Shown in pieces: positions 35,300 through 44,834 of a stretch of DNA of 64,000 bases (the stretch's first letter is position 1; each line of letters begins with the position of its first letter). The notes below the pieces were generated by a model. That model made no database searches and was not told the DNA's origin. It saw only the letters and a program-made list of their open reading frames with translations. Source of the DNA: CALCLY01 sp900552775 (GTDB lineage Bacteria; Bacillota; Clostridia; UMGS1883; UMGS1540); NCBI GenBank assembly GCA_937966555.1, contig CALCLY010000016.1:178343-242342 (forward strand), given 5' to 3'. Made by a program: the position numbers and the translations under genes.

Positions 35300-35734
35300 A
35301 TGAAAATCAAAGTAATAAACGGTCCCAATCTCCATATGACGGGGAAGCGCCGCCCCGAGGTATACGGCTTTGAAACGCTTGATGACATAAACGCATATCT
35401 CAAAAAAATCGCCGAATCGGACGGTGCGGAGATATCGTTTTTCCAAAGCAACTCCGAAAGCGAAATCATAGACGCCGTGTGGGACTGCCGCGGAAAATAT
35501 GACGGTATTATAATAAACGCAGGAGCTTTCACGCATTACAGCTATGCGATACGCGACGCCATAGAGGGCGCGGAGGTGCCCGCAATAGAGGTGCATATGT
35601 CAAATATCGCCGCGCGCGAAGAATTCCGCCATACATCGGTGCTCACCCCCGTTTGTCGCGGCGCTGTTTTGGGCTTCGGAAAAAAGAGTTATGCTCTTGC
35701 TCTCAAATACTTTACGGACGGTGACATATCGTGA
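35300..35734 (+). CDS. aroQ: 3-dehydroquinate dehydratase, type II
   Basis: 144 residues. It removes water from 3-dehydroquinate in the shikimate pathway. NGPNLHMTGKRRPEVYG holds the catalytic Arg/Tyr loop, NAGAFTHYSYAIRDAI the Asn and His, and VHMSNIAAREEFRH the substrate-binding end. HMTGKR replaces the more usual NLLG(I/T)R, a mild divergence near the active site lid. GTG of the next gene overlaps its TGA. Confidence 0.93.
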   Translation: MKIKVINGPNLHMTGKRRPEVYGFETLDDINAYLKKIAESDGAEISFFQSNSESEIIDAVWDCRGKYDGIIINAGAFTHYSYAIRDAIEGAEVPAIEVHMSNIAAREEFRHTSVLTPVCRGAVLGFGKKSYALALKYFTDGDIS

Positions 35735-36786
35735 AACTTCAAAAAGCACGCAATTTATTAAGCCGCCTCAAGGCGGACGCTTTGCTTATAACATCGTTTA
35801 AAAACAGGTATTATTTAAGCGGTTTTTCGGGCTCCGCCGGCTATCTTCTGATAACCGCGGACCGCGCCGTGCTTATCACCGACGGAAGATACACCGTTCA
35901 GGCAAAAAAAGAAGCCGAAAATTTTGAACTTATCGATGGAGCGGAAACGGATTATTCGCTCGCTATGCCGATTCTTAAAAATGTGCGCAGCGTTATTTTT
36001 GAAGATGACGAGCTCACCGTTTCTTCATGGAACAGGCTGAAAAAAACATACCCCGACACCGAATTTATTCCGGGTGCCGCCGATATAAACAACCTTCGCC
36101 GCGCAAAAACCCAAGACGAGCTTAAAAAAATAAAAGCCGCGCTTTCCATAGCGGACGCTGCCTTTTCTCATATTGCGAGATTTATAAAGCGCGGCATGAC
36201 CGAAAACGAAATTGCCGCGGAAATAGAGTATTTTATGCGTAAAAACGGCGCCGCGAAAACCTCGTTTGACACAATTTGCGCGTCGGGCGCCATGAGCGCA
36301 CTGCCGCATCATCAGGCGTCGGGAAAGCCCCTTTGCGAGGGTGATTTTCTTGTGATGGATTACGGCTGCGTTTTCGAAGGATACTGTTCTGACATAACAA
36401 GAACCGTTGTCATCGGCAAAGCGTCTTCGCGTCACCGCGAAATATACGAAACCGTTTTAAAAGCTCAGCTTGCCGCCGAGAAAAATCTCCGCGCGGGACT
36501 TTCGGCACGCGATGCCGACAAAGCCGCACGCGACATAATAGAAAACGCGGGTTTCGGCAAAAACTTTTCACATTCGCTCGGTCACGGAGTCGGAATTGAA
36601 ATTCACGAGCTGCCGAATCTCTCGCCCAAATCGCCCCTCACACTTTCACACGGCGATGTTGTAACGATTGAGCCCGGAATATATATAGAAGGCTTCGGCG
36701 GCGTCCGAATAGAAGATATGGCTTATATCTCAGAAAACGGCGCGGAAATACTGACCTCTTCGCCAAAAGAGCTTTTGGAGCTGTAA
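35731..36786 (+). CDS. pepP: Xaa-Pro aminopeptidase (M24 family)
   Basis: 351 residues. Creatinase-like N-terminal domain (about 1-125), then the pita-bread metallopeptidase domain. The five metal ligands are visible: Asp in VMDYGC, Asp in CSDITRT, His in LGHGVGIEIHE, Glu in IEPGIY and Glu in RIEDM. It removes N-terminal residues before proline. GTG start overlaps the aroQ stop, showing translational coupling, as commonly seen for aroQ-pepP pairs. Confidence 0.93.
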   Translation: MKLQKARNLLSRLKADALLITSFKNRYYLSGFSGSAGYLLITADRAVLITDGRYTVQAKKEAENFELIDGAETDYSLAMPILKNVRSVIFEDDELTVSSWNRLKKTYPDTEFIPGAADINNLRRAKTQDELKKIKAALSIADAAFSHIARFIKRGMTENEIAAEIEYFMRKNGAAKTSFDTICASGAMSALPHHQASGKPLCEGDFLVMDYGCVFEGYCSDITRTVVIGKASSRHREIYETVLKAQLAAEKNLRAGLSARDADKAARDIIENAGFGKNFSHSLGHGVGIEIHELPNLSPKSPLTLSHGDVVTIEPGIYIEGFGGVRIEDMAYISENGAEILTSSPKELLEL

Positions 36787-36821
36787 ATTTACAGCGCCGT
36801 CAGGGTTATCGATTAAAAAAC

Positions 36822-36868
36822 AAAAAAGCAAGTCAAAAGCCACAATTCACTTCTGACTTGCTTTTTTT
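36822..36868. terminator. Bidirectional terminator between pepP and trkH
   Basis: AAAAAAGCAAGTCA pairs with TGACTTGCTTTTTTT around an 18-base loop. It serves the plus-strand pepP and reaches the trkH stop codon on the minus side. Confidence 0.75.
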
Positions 36869-38351
36869 ACATTAAATCATCCGTCTCCAAAGCATCCTTA
36901 AACGATTTATGGAGCTTCAGCGGTTTATACCATGTGGCGGGCGATATGAGCAGCAGCATCGGGAAAATCTCCAGTCTGCCGGCAATCATATCAAAGCAGC
37001 ACACAAGCTTTGAAAGCCGCGAAAATCCGCTGAAATTGCCTGCAGGGCCTATCGCGTTAAAGCCCGGACCAATATTATTCATCGTTGTAACAACAGAACT
37101 TATTGTGGTCATCATATCAAATCCGTCAAGCGATATTATGAGCACGGATACAACCAAAACGCACAGATATGCCACAAGATAAGTATTTATGGCACGCAGC
37201 GTCGGATGATCCACAATTCCGCCCTCAAAACGCACTTTTTTAACAGTTCTCGGGTGAAGAAAGCGTGATATTTCGTTCATGGCGGTTTTAAAAAGTATAA
37301 CAATCCTCGAAACCTTCATACCGCCGCCGGTACTGCCGGCGCTCGCTCCGATAAACATAAGCAAAAGCAGAATCTGCTTTGAAAATGTCGGGAAAAAGTT
37401 ATAATCCACAGAACCGAAGCCCGTTGTTGTTATAATTGAGCTTACATTGAAAAAAGCCTGGCGGAATGCCGTCTCCGGCGGAAACATATGGCATATGTTT
37501 AAGGCAATTCCAATCGTTGACAGTGCAACAATTAAAAGATACCACTTAAATTCTTCGCTTTTCACCGCTTTTTTCAAATGCTTTTTGCAAATAAGATAAT
37601 AAACGTTAAAATTCACACCGAAAACAAGCATGAAAACCGCAACAACATATTGCGTTATCGGAGAATATTCGGAAAAGCCCGAATTTCTGATCGTAAAACC
37701 GCCCGTTCCGGCTGTGGCAAAAGCAGTTGTGAGCGAATCGAAAATACCGTTTCCGCATATGAGAAGCACAATAAATTCGGCAATTGTGATCGCGGTGTAA
37801 ATAACATAAAGAATCTTTGAAGTGTCCTTCATTTTGGGCACTATTTTTTCAACCTGCGGTCCCGGGCTTTCGGCACGCATCAGATGTATTGTACCCGCAC
37901 CTATCGGCAGAATCGACAGGATAAACACCAAAACGCCCATGCCGCCTATCCAGTGCGTAAAGCTTCTCCAGAAAAGCGCACAGTGCGACAAAGCCTCAAC
38001 ATTTGTAAGTATGGACGAGCCCGTGGTGGTAAATCCCGAAACGGTTTCAAAAAAAGCGTTTGTGAAACCCGGTATCTCACCCGTAAGAACAAAAGGAATG
38101 CAGCCGAAAAGACTCATAAAAATCCAGCTCAGCGCAACCGAAATCATGCCTTCTTTTGCATAAAAAACCTGATTTCTCGGCTTTTTAAACGAAAGCACAA
38201 GTCCCAGCAAAAATGTAAACGCCGCGCACAGAAAAAAGCCGAGTGCCTCCTGTTCACCGTACACAATGCCGCAAAGCACGGGGGCGAGCATCAAAAACCC
38301 TTCTATTTTTAAAACATAGCCTATTATATATATGATAAAAAATCCGTTCAT
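36867..38351 (-). CDS. trkH: TrkH-type potassium uptake channel
   Basis: 494 residues with the four M1-P-M2 repeats of the SKT superfamily. Pore signatures: GFTTTGSSIL (near 107), TAGTGGFT (near 216), STTGFGS-like ITTTGFGSVD (near 310) and the last filter VTTMNNIGPGF. The GASAGSTGGGMKVSR intramembrane loop is present. Fifteen bases downstream of trkA, so one operon. Confidence 0.93.
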   Translation of the reverse strand: MNGFFIIYIIGYVLKIEGFLMLAPVLCGIVYGEQEALGFFLCAAFTFLLGLVLSFKKPRNQVFYAKEGMISVALSWIFMSLFGCIPFVLTGEIPGFTNAFFETVSGFTTTGSSILTNVEALSHCALFWRSFTHWIGGMGVLVFILSILPIGAGTIHLMRAESPGPQVEKIVPKMKDTSKILYVIYTAITIAEFIVLLICGNGIFDSLTTAFATAGTGGFTIRNSGFSEYSPITQYVVAVFMLVFGVNFNVYYLICKKHLKKAVKSEEFKWYLLIVALSTIGIALNICHMFPPETAFRQAFFNVSSIITTTGFGSVDYNFFPTFSKQILLLLMFIGASAGSTGGGMKVSRIVILFKTAMNEISRFLHPRTVKKVRFEGGIVDHPTLRAINTYLVAYLCVLVVSVLIISLDGFDMMTTISSVVTTMNNIGPGFNAIGPAGNFSGFSRLSKLVCCFDMIAGRLEIFPMLLLISPATWYKPLKLHKSFKDALETDDLM

Positions 38352-38366
38352 GATTCATGCTCTCCG

Positions 38367-39722
38367 TCAGGCAAAAATATCCTTAAAATCATTGAGTTTT
38401 TTCTGTGTTGTAACAACAATAACCCTGTCCCCGGGCAAAATGTGCGCTTCGCCGTCGGGCAGAAGAATTTGCTCGCGTCTGTTTATGGCGCCTATTATCA
38501 AATTGCTTTTAAGCTTTATATCCTTCAGCGGAATACCGAGATTCGGCGCACCCTCAAACACTTTAAACTCCAAAGCTTCAAGCTTGTTATTGGTAAATCT
38601 GTAAAGAGTTTCTATATTGTTTCCGAGTGCGTTCTGCTTTGCGCGCACATACTGCAAAATGTTTTCAACCGTTATGTCATGCGGATAAATAACCGTATCA
38701 AGGTTAAGCTTTGCAATAAGGTCGTCAAAAATAATCCTGTCAATTTTCGTTACAACTTTAATATCGGACAGTTCTTTAGCGTAAAGCGAAAGAATTATAT
38801 TCTCTTCGTCAAATCCCGTGAGAGCAATAAACGCGTCTGCCGTGTCTATTCCTTCTTCAAGCAAAAGCTTGCGGTTTGAAGCGTCTCCCTGAATTATCAT
38901 GGCACCGGGAAGCAGCTCCACAAGCTCAAGACAGCGTTTTTCGTTAAGCTCTATGATTTTTACGTTTACTTTATTGTCAAGAAGCTGGCGCGCCAGATAA
39001 TATGTCATCATTCCGCCGCCGGCTATAATAACCGATTTAACCTCCTGCGTCGCAAGATTTATGCGCTTGAAAAACTTTACCGCTTCGCGCGGCTTCAATA
39101 TAACCGAAGCCTTGTCGCCGCCGCGGAGAACAAAATCACCCGACGGAATAAAAAACTCGTCTCCGCGCTCTATGCTGCAAAACAATACTCCCGTTTCGAT
39201 TTTCGAGCGCACGTATACAAGGTCCTTTCCGTCAAGCACGGAGCCTGCCGGAATTTTAAAGGTGAGCATCTCCACTTTGCCTTTTGAAAAAGGGTTTATC
39301 TCAATAGCCGAAGGGAAGCGGAGTATTCTCGCAACTTCGCGAGCCGCCGCATATTCGGGGTTTATTATCATAGAGAGATTTACCTGTTCTTTTATAAAAG
39401 GAATCTCTGAAATATACATGGGATTTCTTACTCTCGCAATCGTTGAACAATTGCATTTTTTTCTTGCGAAAAGGCAGCAGAGAAGGTTTTTCTCATCCGA
39501 GCCCGTCATGGCGATAAGCAAATCAGCCGTAGTAAGCTCTGCCTTTTGAAGCGTGGCATAGTTAAGTCCGTTCCCTATAACGCCCAAAATATCGTTTTCA
39601 TCACATATTTCGTTAAGTCTGTCGGGGTTTGGGTCAACAACCGTAATATCATGCCCTTCGTCCGAAAGCGTCTTTGTAAGTCTGGCGCCCGCTTTGCCGC
39701 CGCCCACAATAATTATTCTCAT
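38367..39722 (-). CDS. trkA: TrkA potassium channel regulatory subunit
   Basis: 451 residues made of two RCK units. Each has a Rossmann nucleotide-binding fold (VGGGKAGARL near residue 6 and IAGGGMMTYYLA near 235) and a TrkA-C domain. It gates the TrkH channel according to NAD(H) or ATP/ADP binding. Confidence 0.94.
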   Translation of the reverse strand: MRIIIVGGGKAGARLTKTLSDEGHDITVVDPNPDRLNEICDENDILGVIGNGLNYATLQKAELTTADLLIAMTGSDEKNLLCCLFARKKCNCSTIARVRNPMYISEIPFIKEQVNLSMIINPEYAAAREVARILRFPSAIEINPFSKGKVEMLTFKIPAGSVLDGKDLVYVRSKIETGVLFCSIERGDEFFIPSGDFVLRGGDKASVILKPREAVKFFKRINLATQEVKSVIIAGGGMMTYYLARQLLDNKVNVKIIELNEKRCLELVELLPGAMIIQGDASNRKLLLEEGIDTADAFIALTGFDEENIILSLYAKELSDIKVVTKIDRIIFDDLIAKLNLDTVIYPHDITVENILQYVRAKQNALGNNIETLYRFTNNKLEALEFKVFEGAPNLGIPLKDIKLKSNLIIGAINRREQILLPDGEAHILPGDRVIVVTTQKKLNDFKDIFA

Positions 39723-39784
39723 TTAATCATCACTTTTCAGGTTATTTTGTTAAATCGTATTACTTAAATTCAACAAGCATATAC

Positions 39785-39813
39785 ATTGTAACAGTTTTTC
39801 AGTTTTTTGGCAA
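39785..39813 (-). promoter_or_regulatory. Promoter of trkA-trkH
   Basis: Minus-strand TTGCCA, 17-base spacer, TACAAT, about 62 bases before trkA. Confidence 0.6.
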
Positions 39814-39870
39814 TAGTTTTTAAAAAAAAGTTAAATTTTTGCAACTTCTTAACACGGTTTCGCACATATA

Positions 39871-39895
39871 AAAAAGCGCGGCAGCCGCGCTTTTT
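39871..39895 (-). terminator. Terminator of the fatty-acid operon
   Basis: AAAAAGCGCGGC and GCCGCGCTTTTT form a GC-rich hairpin with T run, about 18 bases after the accA stop. Confidence 0.85.
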
Positions 39896-39912
39896 ATAAA
39901 ACCTTTTATATC

Positions 39913-40689
39913 TTATATCTGTCCTATTTTTCTGAATTTATTGTATCTGTCTTCACATCTTCTGTAATCGTCAAGCTGGGAAAGCTTTTCGATTTCTTCG
40001 TTTAAAGCTTCCTTAAGCTCCGCGCAGATTTCCTCAAAGCTTCTGTTGCCTTCCGGTATGATCTTATCGGCAACGGAAAAGTTCAAAAGATCCTGTGCCG
40101 TGAGCTTCAAAGCCTCTGCCGCCTCGGGTGCCTTTGCTGAATCTTTCCACAAAATGCTTGCGCAGCCCTCCGGAGATATTACGGAATATACCGCGTTTTC
40201 AAGCATGAAAACCGAATCCGCAACGGAAAGCGCAAGAGCGCCGCCGCTGCCGCCCTCTCCGGCTATAACGGAAACAATAGGCGTTTTAAGTGTCATCATT
40301 TCCATAAGATTTTCCGCAATGGCAAGTCCCTGTCCGCGTTCTTCGGCTCCGATTCCGCAATAAGCGCCCGGACTGCTCACAATGCATATTACGGGACGTG
40401 AAAATTTTTCCGCCTGCTGCATAAGGCGCAGCGCCTTGCGGTAACCTTCCGGACTCGGACAGCCGAAATTTCTTTTCATACGTTCTTCTATTGTTTTGCC
40501 GCGTTCCATAGCAATCACCGTAACGGGTTTGCCGCACAGCCTTCCTATACCGCCTATAATGGCTCCGTCATCGGCAAAGCGCCTGTCTCCGTGAAGCTCC
40601 GTAAAATCCGTTATCATTTCATCTATAAAATATGCGCCCGTAGGTCTTTTGCCGTCTCTGGCGCGGGAAACTCTTTCATATGCGTCCAT
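39913..40689 (-). CDS. accA: Acetyl-CoA carboxylase carboxyltransferase, alpha subunit
   Basis: 258 residues. With AccD it transfers the carboxyl group from biotin to acetyl-CoA, making malonyl-CoA. The crotonase-like core includes GDRRFADDGAIIGGIG, SSPGAYCGIGAEERGQ and GEGGSGGALALSVAD. It is shorter than the E. coli protein at the N-terminus, as in other clostridia. Last gene of the fab operon. Confidence 0.95.
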   Translation of the reverse strand: MDAYERVSRARDGKRPTGAYFIDEMITDFTELHGDRRFADDGAIIGGIGRLCGKPVTVIAMERGKTIEERMKRNFGCPSPEGYRKALRLMQQAEKFSRPVICIVSSPGAYCGIGAEERGQGLAIAENLMEMMTLKTPIVSVIAGEGGSGGALALSVADSVFMLENAVYSVISPEGCASILWKDSAKAPEAAEALKLTAQDLLNFSVADKIIPEGNRSFEEICAELKEALNEEIEKLSQLDDYRRCEDRYNKFRKIGQI

Positions 40690-40702
40690 TTTCGTTCTCC
40701 CT

Positions 40703-41491
40703 TCAGTTTATATGAAGCTTCAAAAGGCTTTCAAGTTTATTTTTCAGTTCTTCGCGCGGCACAATTGCATCCGCAAAGCCGTGGTCGAGCAAAAATTCCG
40801 CACGCTGAAATCCCTGCGGCAGTTTCTGACCCGTGGTCTGCTCGATAACTCTGGCGCCCGCAAAGCCTACGAGAGCATGCGGCTCTGCCAGGATAATATC
40901 GCCTTCCATGGCAAAGCTTGCCGTAACGCCGCCCGTTGTAGGGTCGGTAAGCACGGTTATGTATAAAAGTCCGGCATCTTTATGCCTTTTAACCGCTCCG
41001 CTAACCTTTGCCATCTGCATGAGAGAGAAAATTCCCTCCTGCATTCTCGCGCCGCCCGACGTTGTGAAGCCTATAAGCGGCAGTTTTTCTTTAAGCGCAA
41101 GCTCAAAAGCACGGGTTATTTTTTCGCCTACAACGCGCCCCATGCTTCCCATCATAAACTCGGAGTTCATGACGAACAAAACATATTTAACTCCGCCCGT
41201 TTCCGCAATTCCGTATGACACGGCGTCGTTTGCGCCGCTTGCTTCCTGCGCCGCTTTGAGTTTATCTTCATAATTCGGAAAATTCAGCACATTGTCGCTT
41301 TTAAGTTCCGAATCAATCTCTTCGAATTTGTCGCAGATGAGGGCAACCCTCTCGGACGGGTTCATTCTCAGATACGCTCCGCATTCGGGACATATAAGTT
41401 CCCTGTTTTCGGCAGCGTTTACCTCACATCCGCACTTTTTGCATTTTTTTAATCTTACTTTTTCTTTTCTTTTAAAAAGCTTTTCAAACAT
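40703..41491 (-). CDS. accD: Acetyl-CoA carboxylase carboxyltransferase, beta subunit
   Basis: 262 residues. The N-terminal zinc ribbon CKKCGCEV with CPECGAYL (about 17-41) is followed by the carboxyltransferase core with GFTTSGGARMQEGI and TDPTTGGVTASFA. It is adjacent to accA, its partner. The operon has no accB or accC between fabF and accD, where Firmicutes often carry them. Confidence 0.95.
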   Translation of the reverse strand: MFEKLFKRKEKVRLKKCKKCGCEVNAAENRELICPECGAYLRMNPSERVALICDKFEEIDSELKSDNVLNFPNYEDKLKAAQEASGANDAVSYGIAETGGVKYVLFVMNSEFMMGSMGRVVGEKITRAFELALKEKLPLIGFTTSGGARMQEGIFSLMQMAKVSGAVKRHKDAGLLYITVLTDPTTGGVTASFAMEGDIILAEPHALVGFAGARVIEQTTGQKLPQGFQRAEFLLDHGFADAIVPREELKNKLESLLKLHIN

Positions 41492-41494
41492 GGC

Positions 41495-41920
41495 TTATGC
41501 CTCCTTGTTCTCCACAATTGCAAAGGAAAATTCGGCCGTAACGGCAACTTTTCCGTTTACATATCCGGTTCCCTCAGCAAAATAAAACGGCGCATGCTCG
41601 CGCGTTATGCGGCACTCGGTTTCGAATAAATCACCGGGCTTTACGGGGGACTTGAATTTTACTTTGTTGAGACCCGTAAAATACGGAAGTGAATCCTTAC
41701 CCATTTTATCTGCCATTAAAACGGCAATAGACTGCCCGAGTATCTCGCACAGTATAACCCCGGGAACCACCGGCGCACCGGGGAAATGTCCGTCAAGGAA
41801 CCACTCGTCGCCCCTGATTTTCTTTTTTCCGTGCGCCGCATCGCCTTCAACGGACGCTTCGTCAATCAAAAGCATGCTGTTTCTGTGCGGAAGGATATTC
41901 ATTATTTCTTCCCTGTTCAT
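41495..41920 (-). CDS. fabZ: 3-hydroxyacyl-ACP dehydratase
   Basis: 141 residues. Hot-dog-fold enzyme with LPHRNSMLLID containing the catalytic His and GHFPGAPVVPGVILCEILGQ containing the catalytic Glu. It removes water from 3-hydroxyacyl-ACP. The start ATG overlaps the fabF TGA (TGATG). Confidence 0.95.
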   Translation of the reverse strand: MNREEIMNILPHRNSMLLIDEASVEGDAAHGKKKIRGDEWFLDGHFPGAPVVPGVILCEILGQSIAVLMADKMGKDSLPYFTGLNKVKFKSPVKPGDLFETECRITREHAPFYFAEGTGYVNGKVAVTAEFSFAIVENKEA

Positions 41921-43152
41921 CACTCGCCCCTCCCGAAAGCCAGGCAGGCATTGTGCCCGCCAAATCCGAGAGACACGGAAAGTACGGTTGAAATATTTGT
42001 TTTCAAGGCCTTGTTTGGCGTATAATCAAGGTCACATTCTTCGTCTGGAACTTTATATCCTATTGTGGGCGGCACCGTGTTTTCCGAAAGCGCCAGAATT
42101 GCCGCAATGGCTTCTGCCGCGCCTGCCGCTCCGAGCATATGTCCCGTCATGGATTTTGTGGAGCTTATATGCACTTTATATGCATCCTCTCCAAAAGCTT
42201 TTTTTATTGCCGTTGTCTCTGTTTTATCGTTTAAAGGAGTGCTTGTGCCGTGTGCATTTATATACACTTCTTCCGCCGCAATGTCTTTTATGCCGCAAAG
42301 CGACTGTTTTATTGCATTTGCCGCACTGTCGCCGCCCGGAGCCGGAGCCGTTACATGGTATGCATCGCATGTGCTTCCGTAACCCAAAACCTCGGCATAT
42401 ATATGCGCTCCTCTTTCTTTTGCATGTTCATAATCTTCAAGTATAAGTGCGCCTGCACCCTCGCCCATTACAAAGCCGCAGCGCTCCTTGTCAAACGGAA
42501 TAGAAGCTCTGTCTTTGTCCGTTCCCTCGCAAAGAGCCATGCAGTTTATAAATCCTGCCACTCCGAGCGGATTTATCGAAGCTTCCGCACCGCCTGCTAT
42601 AATCGCGTCCGCATAGCCGCCTTTTATTGCTCTGAACGCTTCGCCTATGCAGCTTGAACCTGTGGCACATGCCGTAACTATTGAAAGGCACGGCCCCTTG
42701 GCGCCGAATTTTATGGCTATATTGCCCGCAGCAATATTTGCAATCATTTTCGGAATAAACATCGGCGAAACACGCTGCGGTCCTCTGTCGAGAAGCTTTG
42801 AATGTTCCGTAATCATAGTTTCAAAACCGCCTATTCCGGAACCGAAATACACGCCGAAGCGTTCGGGCGAAACCGATTCGGCAATTTTGCTGTCGGACAC
42901 CGCCTGCATTGCCGACGCAATCGCATACTGAGTGTATTTATCAAGCTTGCGCGCCTCGTTTTTATCCATATAAGCGGATACGTCAAAATCTTTTACCTCG
43001 GCAGCAAGGCATGCTCTGAATCCTTCCGTATCGAATTTGGTTATTTTATCTATTCCGTTTTTGCCCGAAAAAATTCCGTCTCTGAAATCATTTACGCTGT
43101 TTCCGACGGGCGAAATAACACCCATGCCGGTTATAACCACTCTTTTATTCAT
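41920..43152 (-). CDS. fabF: 3-oxoacyl-ACP synthase II
   Basis: 410 residues. Elongating condensing enzyme. The Cys-His-His triad is seen in IVTACATGS (near 163), NAHGTSTPLND (near 303) and SMTGHMLGAAGA (near 340), and GFGGHN is near the end. The start at ATG 43152 follows AAAGGAG; a start 11 codons upstream has no site. Confidence 0.96.
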   Translation of the reverse strand: MNKRVVITGMGVISPVGNSVNDFRDGIFSGKNGIDKITKFDTEGFRACLAAEVKDFDVSAYMDKNEARKLDKYTQYAIASAMQAVSDSKIAESVSPERFGVYFGSGIGGFETMITEHSKLLDRGPQRVSPMFIPKMIANIAAGNIAIKFGAKGPCLSIVTACATGSSCIGEAFRAIKGGYADAIIAGGAEASINPLGVAGFINCMALCEGTDKDRASIPFDKERCGFVMGEGAGALILEDYEHAKERGAHIYAEVLGYGSTCDAYHVTAPAPGGDSAANAIKQSLCGIKDIAAEEVYINAHGTSTPLNDKTETTAIKKAFGEDAYKVHISSTKSMTGHMLGAAGAAEAIAAILALSENTVPPTIGYKVPDEECDLDYTPNKALKTNISTVLSVSLGFGGHNACLAFGRGE

Positions 43153-43174
43153 AACTTCTCCTTTCGCACGGCAC

Positions 43175-43909
43175 TTACATTGCAAGTCCGCCGTCTATTC
43201 GTATTACCTCGCCCGTTATATAGTCGGACGCACTGTCCGCCAGGAAAGCCGCCAATGCCGCCACTTCTTCCGGTGTTCCCATTCTGCGCGACGGAATCGA
43301 CTCTGTAATTTTCTCATTATCCCAAAAGCTTTCCGTCATGTCGGTCTTTATAAATCCCGGCGCTATGGCATTGCAGCATATATTCCTTGATGCAAGCTCT
43401 TTTGCCGTACTTTTTGTAAGTCCGATTATTCCGGCTTTTGCGGCGGCATAATTTGCCTGACCGGCATTTCCCATAATTCCGGCAACCGAGCTTATATTTA
43501 TTATTTTTCCGTATTTGCGTTTCACAAAATTGCGGCATGCGTGGCGCGTCATATTGAAAGCGCCTTTAAGGTTTGCGGAAATCACATCGTCAAAATCCGC
43601 TTCGCTCATGCTCATCAAAAGTCCGTCTCTTGTAATTCCGGCATTATTTACGAGTATATCTATACCGCCGAAATCTTTAATGACAGCAGCCACGGTTTCT
43701 CCGCATTCGGAAAAATCCGCAACATTGCATTTATATATTTTTACCGAACCTTCCTCACTTTCAGCATATGCCAAAAGTTCCTTAGCCTTCTGCTCGCTTC
43801 CGAAATATATTGCGGCAACATTTGCACCCTGGGAAATAAACTTTTCCGCAATCGCGCGGCCGATTCCGCGCGAAGCTCCGGTTATCAAAGCCGTTTTGCC
43901 TTTAAGCAC
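43175..43909 (-). CDS. fabG: 3-oxoacyl-ACP reductase
   Basis: 244-residue short-chain dehydrogenase. TGASRGIGRAIA binds NADP, NNAG is at about 88, INISSVAG has the catalytic Ser and YAAAK the Tyr-Lys pair. It overlaps fabD by eight bases. Confidence 0.96.
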   Translation of the reverse strand: MLKGKTALITGASRGIGRAIAEKFISQGANVAAIYFGSEQKAKELLAYAESEEGSVKIYKCNVADFSECGETVAAVIKDFGGIDILVNNAGITRDGLLMSMSEADFDDVISANLKGAFNMTRHACRNFVKRKYGKIINISSVAGIMGNAGQANYAAAKAGIIGLTKSTAKELASRNICCNAIAPGFIKTDMTESFWDNEKITESIPSRRMGTPEEVAALAAFLADSASDYITGEVIRIDGGLAM

Positions 43910-44834
43910 GTTCCTTCACCGCCTTTGCAGCCGCACATACGGATTCATAGTCCTCCGCCTGATATACATTTGCCTCGGGCAATATCTTTTTTATAAGACC
44001 GCAAAGCGTTTTTCCCACGCCCGCCTCAATAAAATCCGTATATCCTTCGGCGCCCATTTCATTTATCGTGTCGCACCAGCGAACGGGATTGTTCATCTGC
44101 ATTTTAAGCGTATCAACGGTTTCTCCGAAATAAGGTGATGCGGTGTAATTTGCATAAACCGGAATCTCCGGTGTACTAATCTCAATGTTTGAAAGATATG
44201 CCGCAAACTTTCCTGCCGCACCGTTCATATACGGAGAGTGAAATGCCGCGCCGACCGCCAGGTCAATCACCCTTGCCGAGTTTTCTTTCGCCTTCTCTTT
44301 AAAAAGTGCCAGCGCTTCTTTTGAACCGGCTACAACCGTCTGAGCCGGTGAATTATAGTTTACCGGATAAATGCTTTCGCCTTTTTCGCGAAGCTCGGCA
44401 CATATGCCTTCCACGGTTTTGCTGTCGGTTTTAAGAACGGCAGCCATGGCCGTGTCGTTTTCTTCCGCTGCAATCTGCATAAGTTCCGCACGTTTTATTA
44501 TTATCTCAAAGCCTTTTTCGGGTGTGTACGCGCCGGCATATGCCAAAGCCGCAAGCTCACCGAGAGAAAAGCCGGCAACCGCATCTGCTTCTATGCCGTT
44601 TTCTCTGAGTGCCAGCGCCGCGCATATATCCGCAAGATACAGACACGGCTGCGTGTTTTTTGTAAGCTTAAGTTCCTCTTCGCTTCCGCGAAACGACTGC
44701 TCAAGCGTTCCGGGGCGAAGTGTTTCCGCGTAATCGTAAAGGCTCTTCGCGCTCTCTGAATTTTCATAAAGCGATTTGCCCATACCGGGATACTGCGCGC
44801 CCTGACCCGAAAATACTATTGCTGTTTTACCCAT
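43902..44834 (-). CDS. fabD: Malonyl-CoA:ACP transacylase
   Basis: 310 residues. The motif FSGQGAQYPGMG opens the protein, GFSLGE (near 90) holds the catalytic Ser, and AFHSPYM (near 200) the catalytic His. ATG 44834 is chosen as the family start (MGKTAIVFSGQG); it overlaps the fabK stop by 19 bases. Confidence 0.95.
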   Translation of the reverse strand: MGKTAIVFSGQGAQYPGMGKSLYENSESAKSLYDYAETLRPGTLEQSFRGSEEELKLTKNTQPCLYLADICAALALRENGIEADAVAGFSLGELAALAYAGAYTPEKGFEIIIKRAELMQIAAEENDTAMAAVLKTDSKTVEGICAELREKGESIYPVNYNSPAQTVVAGSKEALALFKEKAKENSARVIDLAVGAAFHSPYMNGAAGKFAAYLSNIEISTPEIPVYANYTASPYFGETVDTLKMQMNNPVRWCDTINEMGAEGYTDFIEAGVGKTLCGLIKKILPEANVYQAEDYESVCAAAKAVKERA

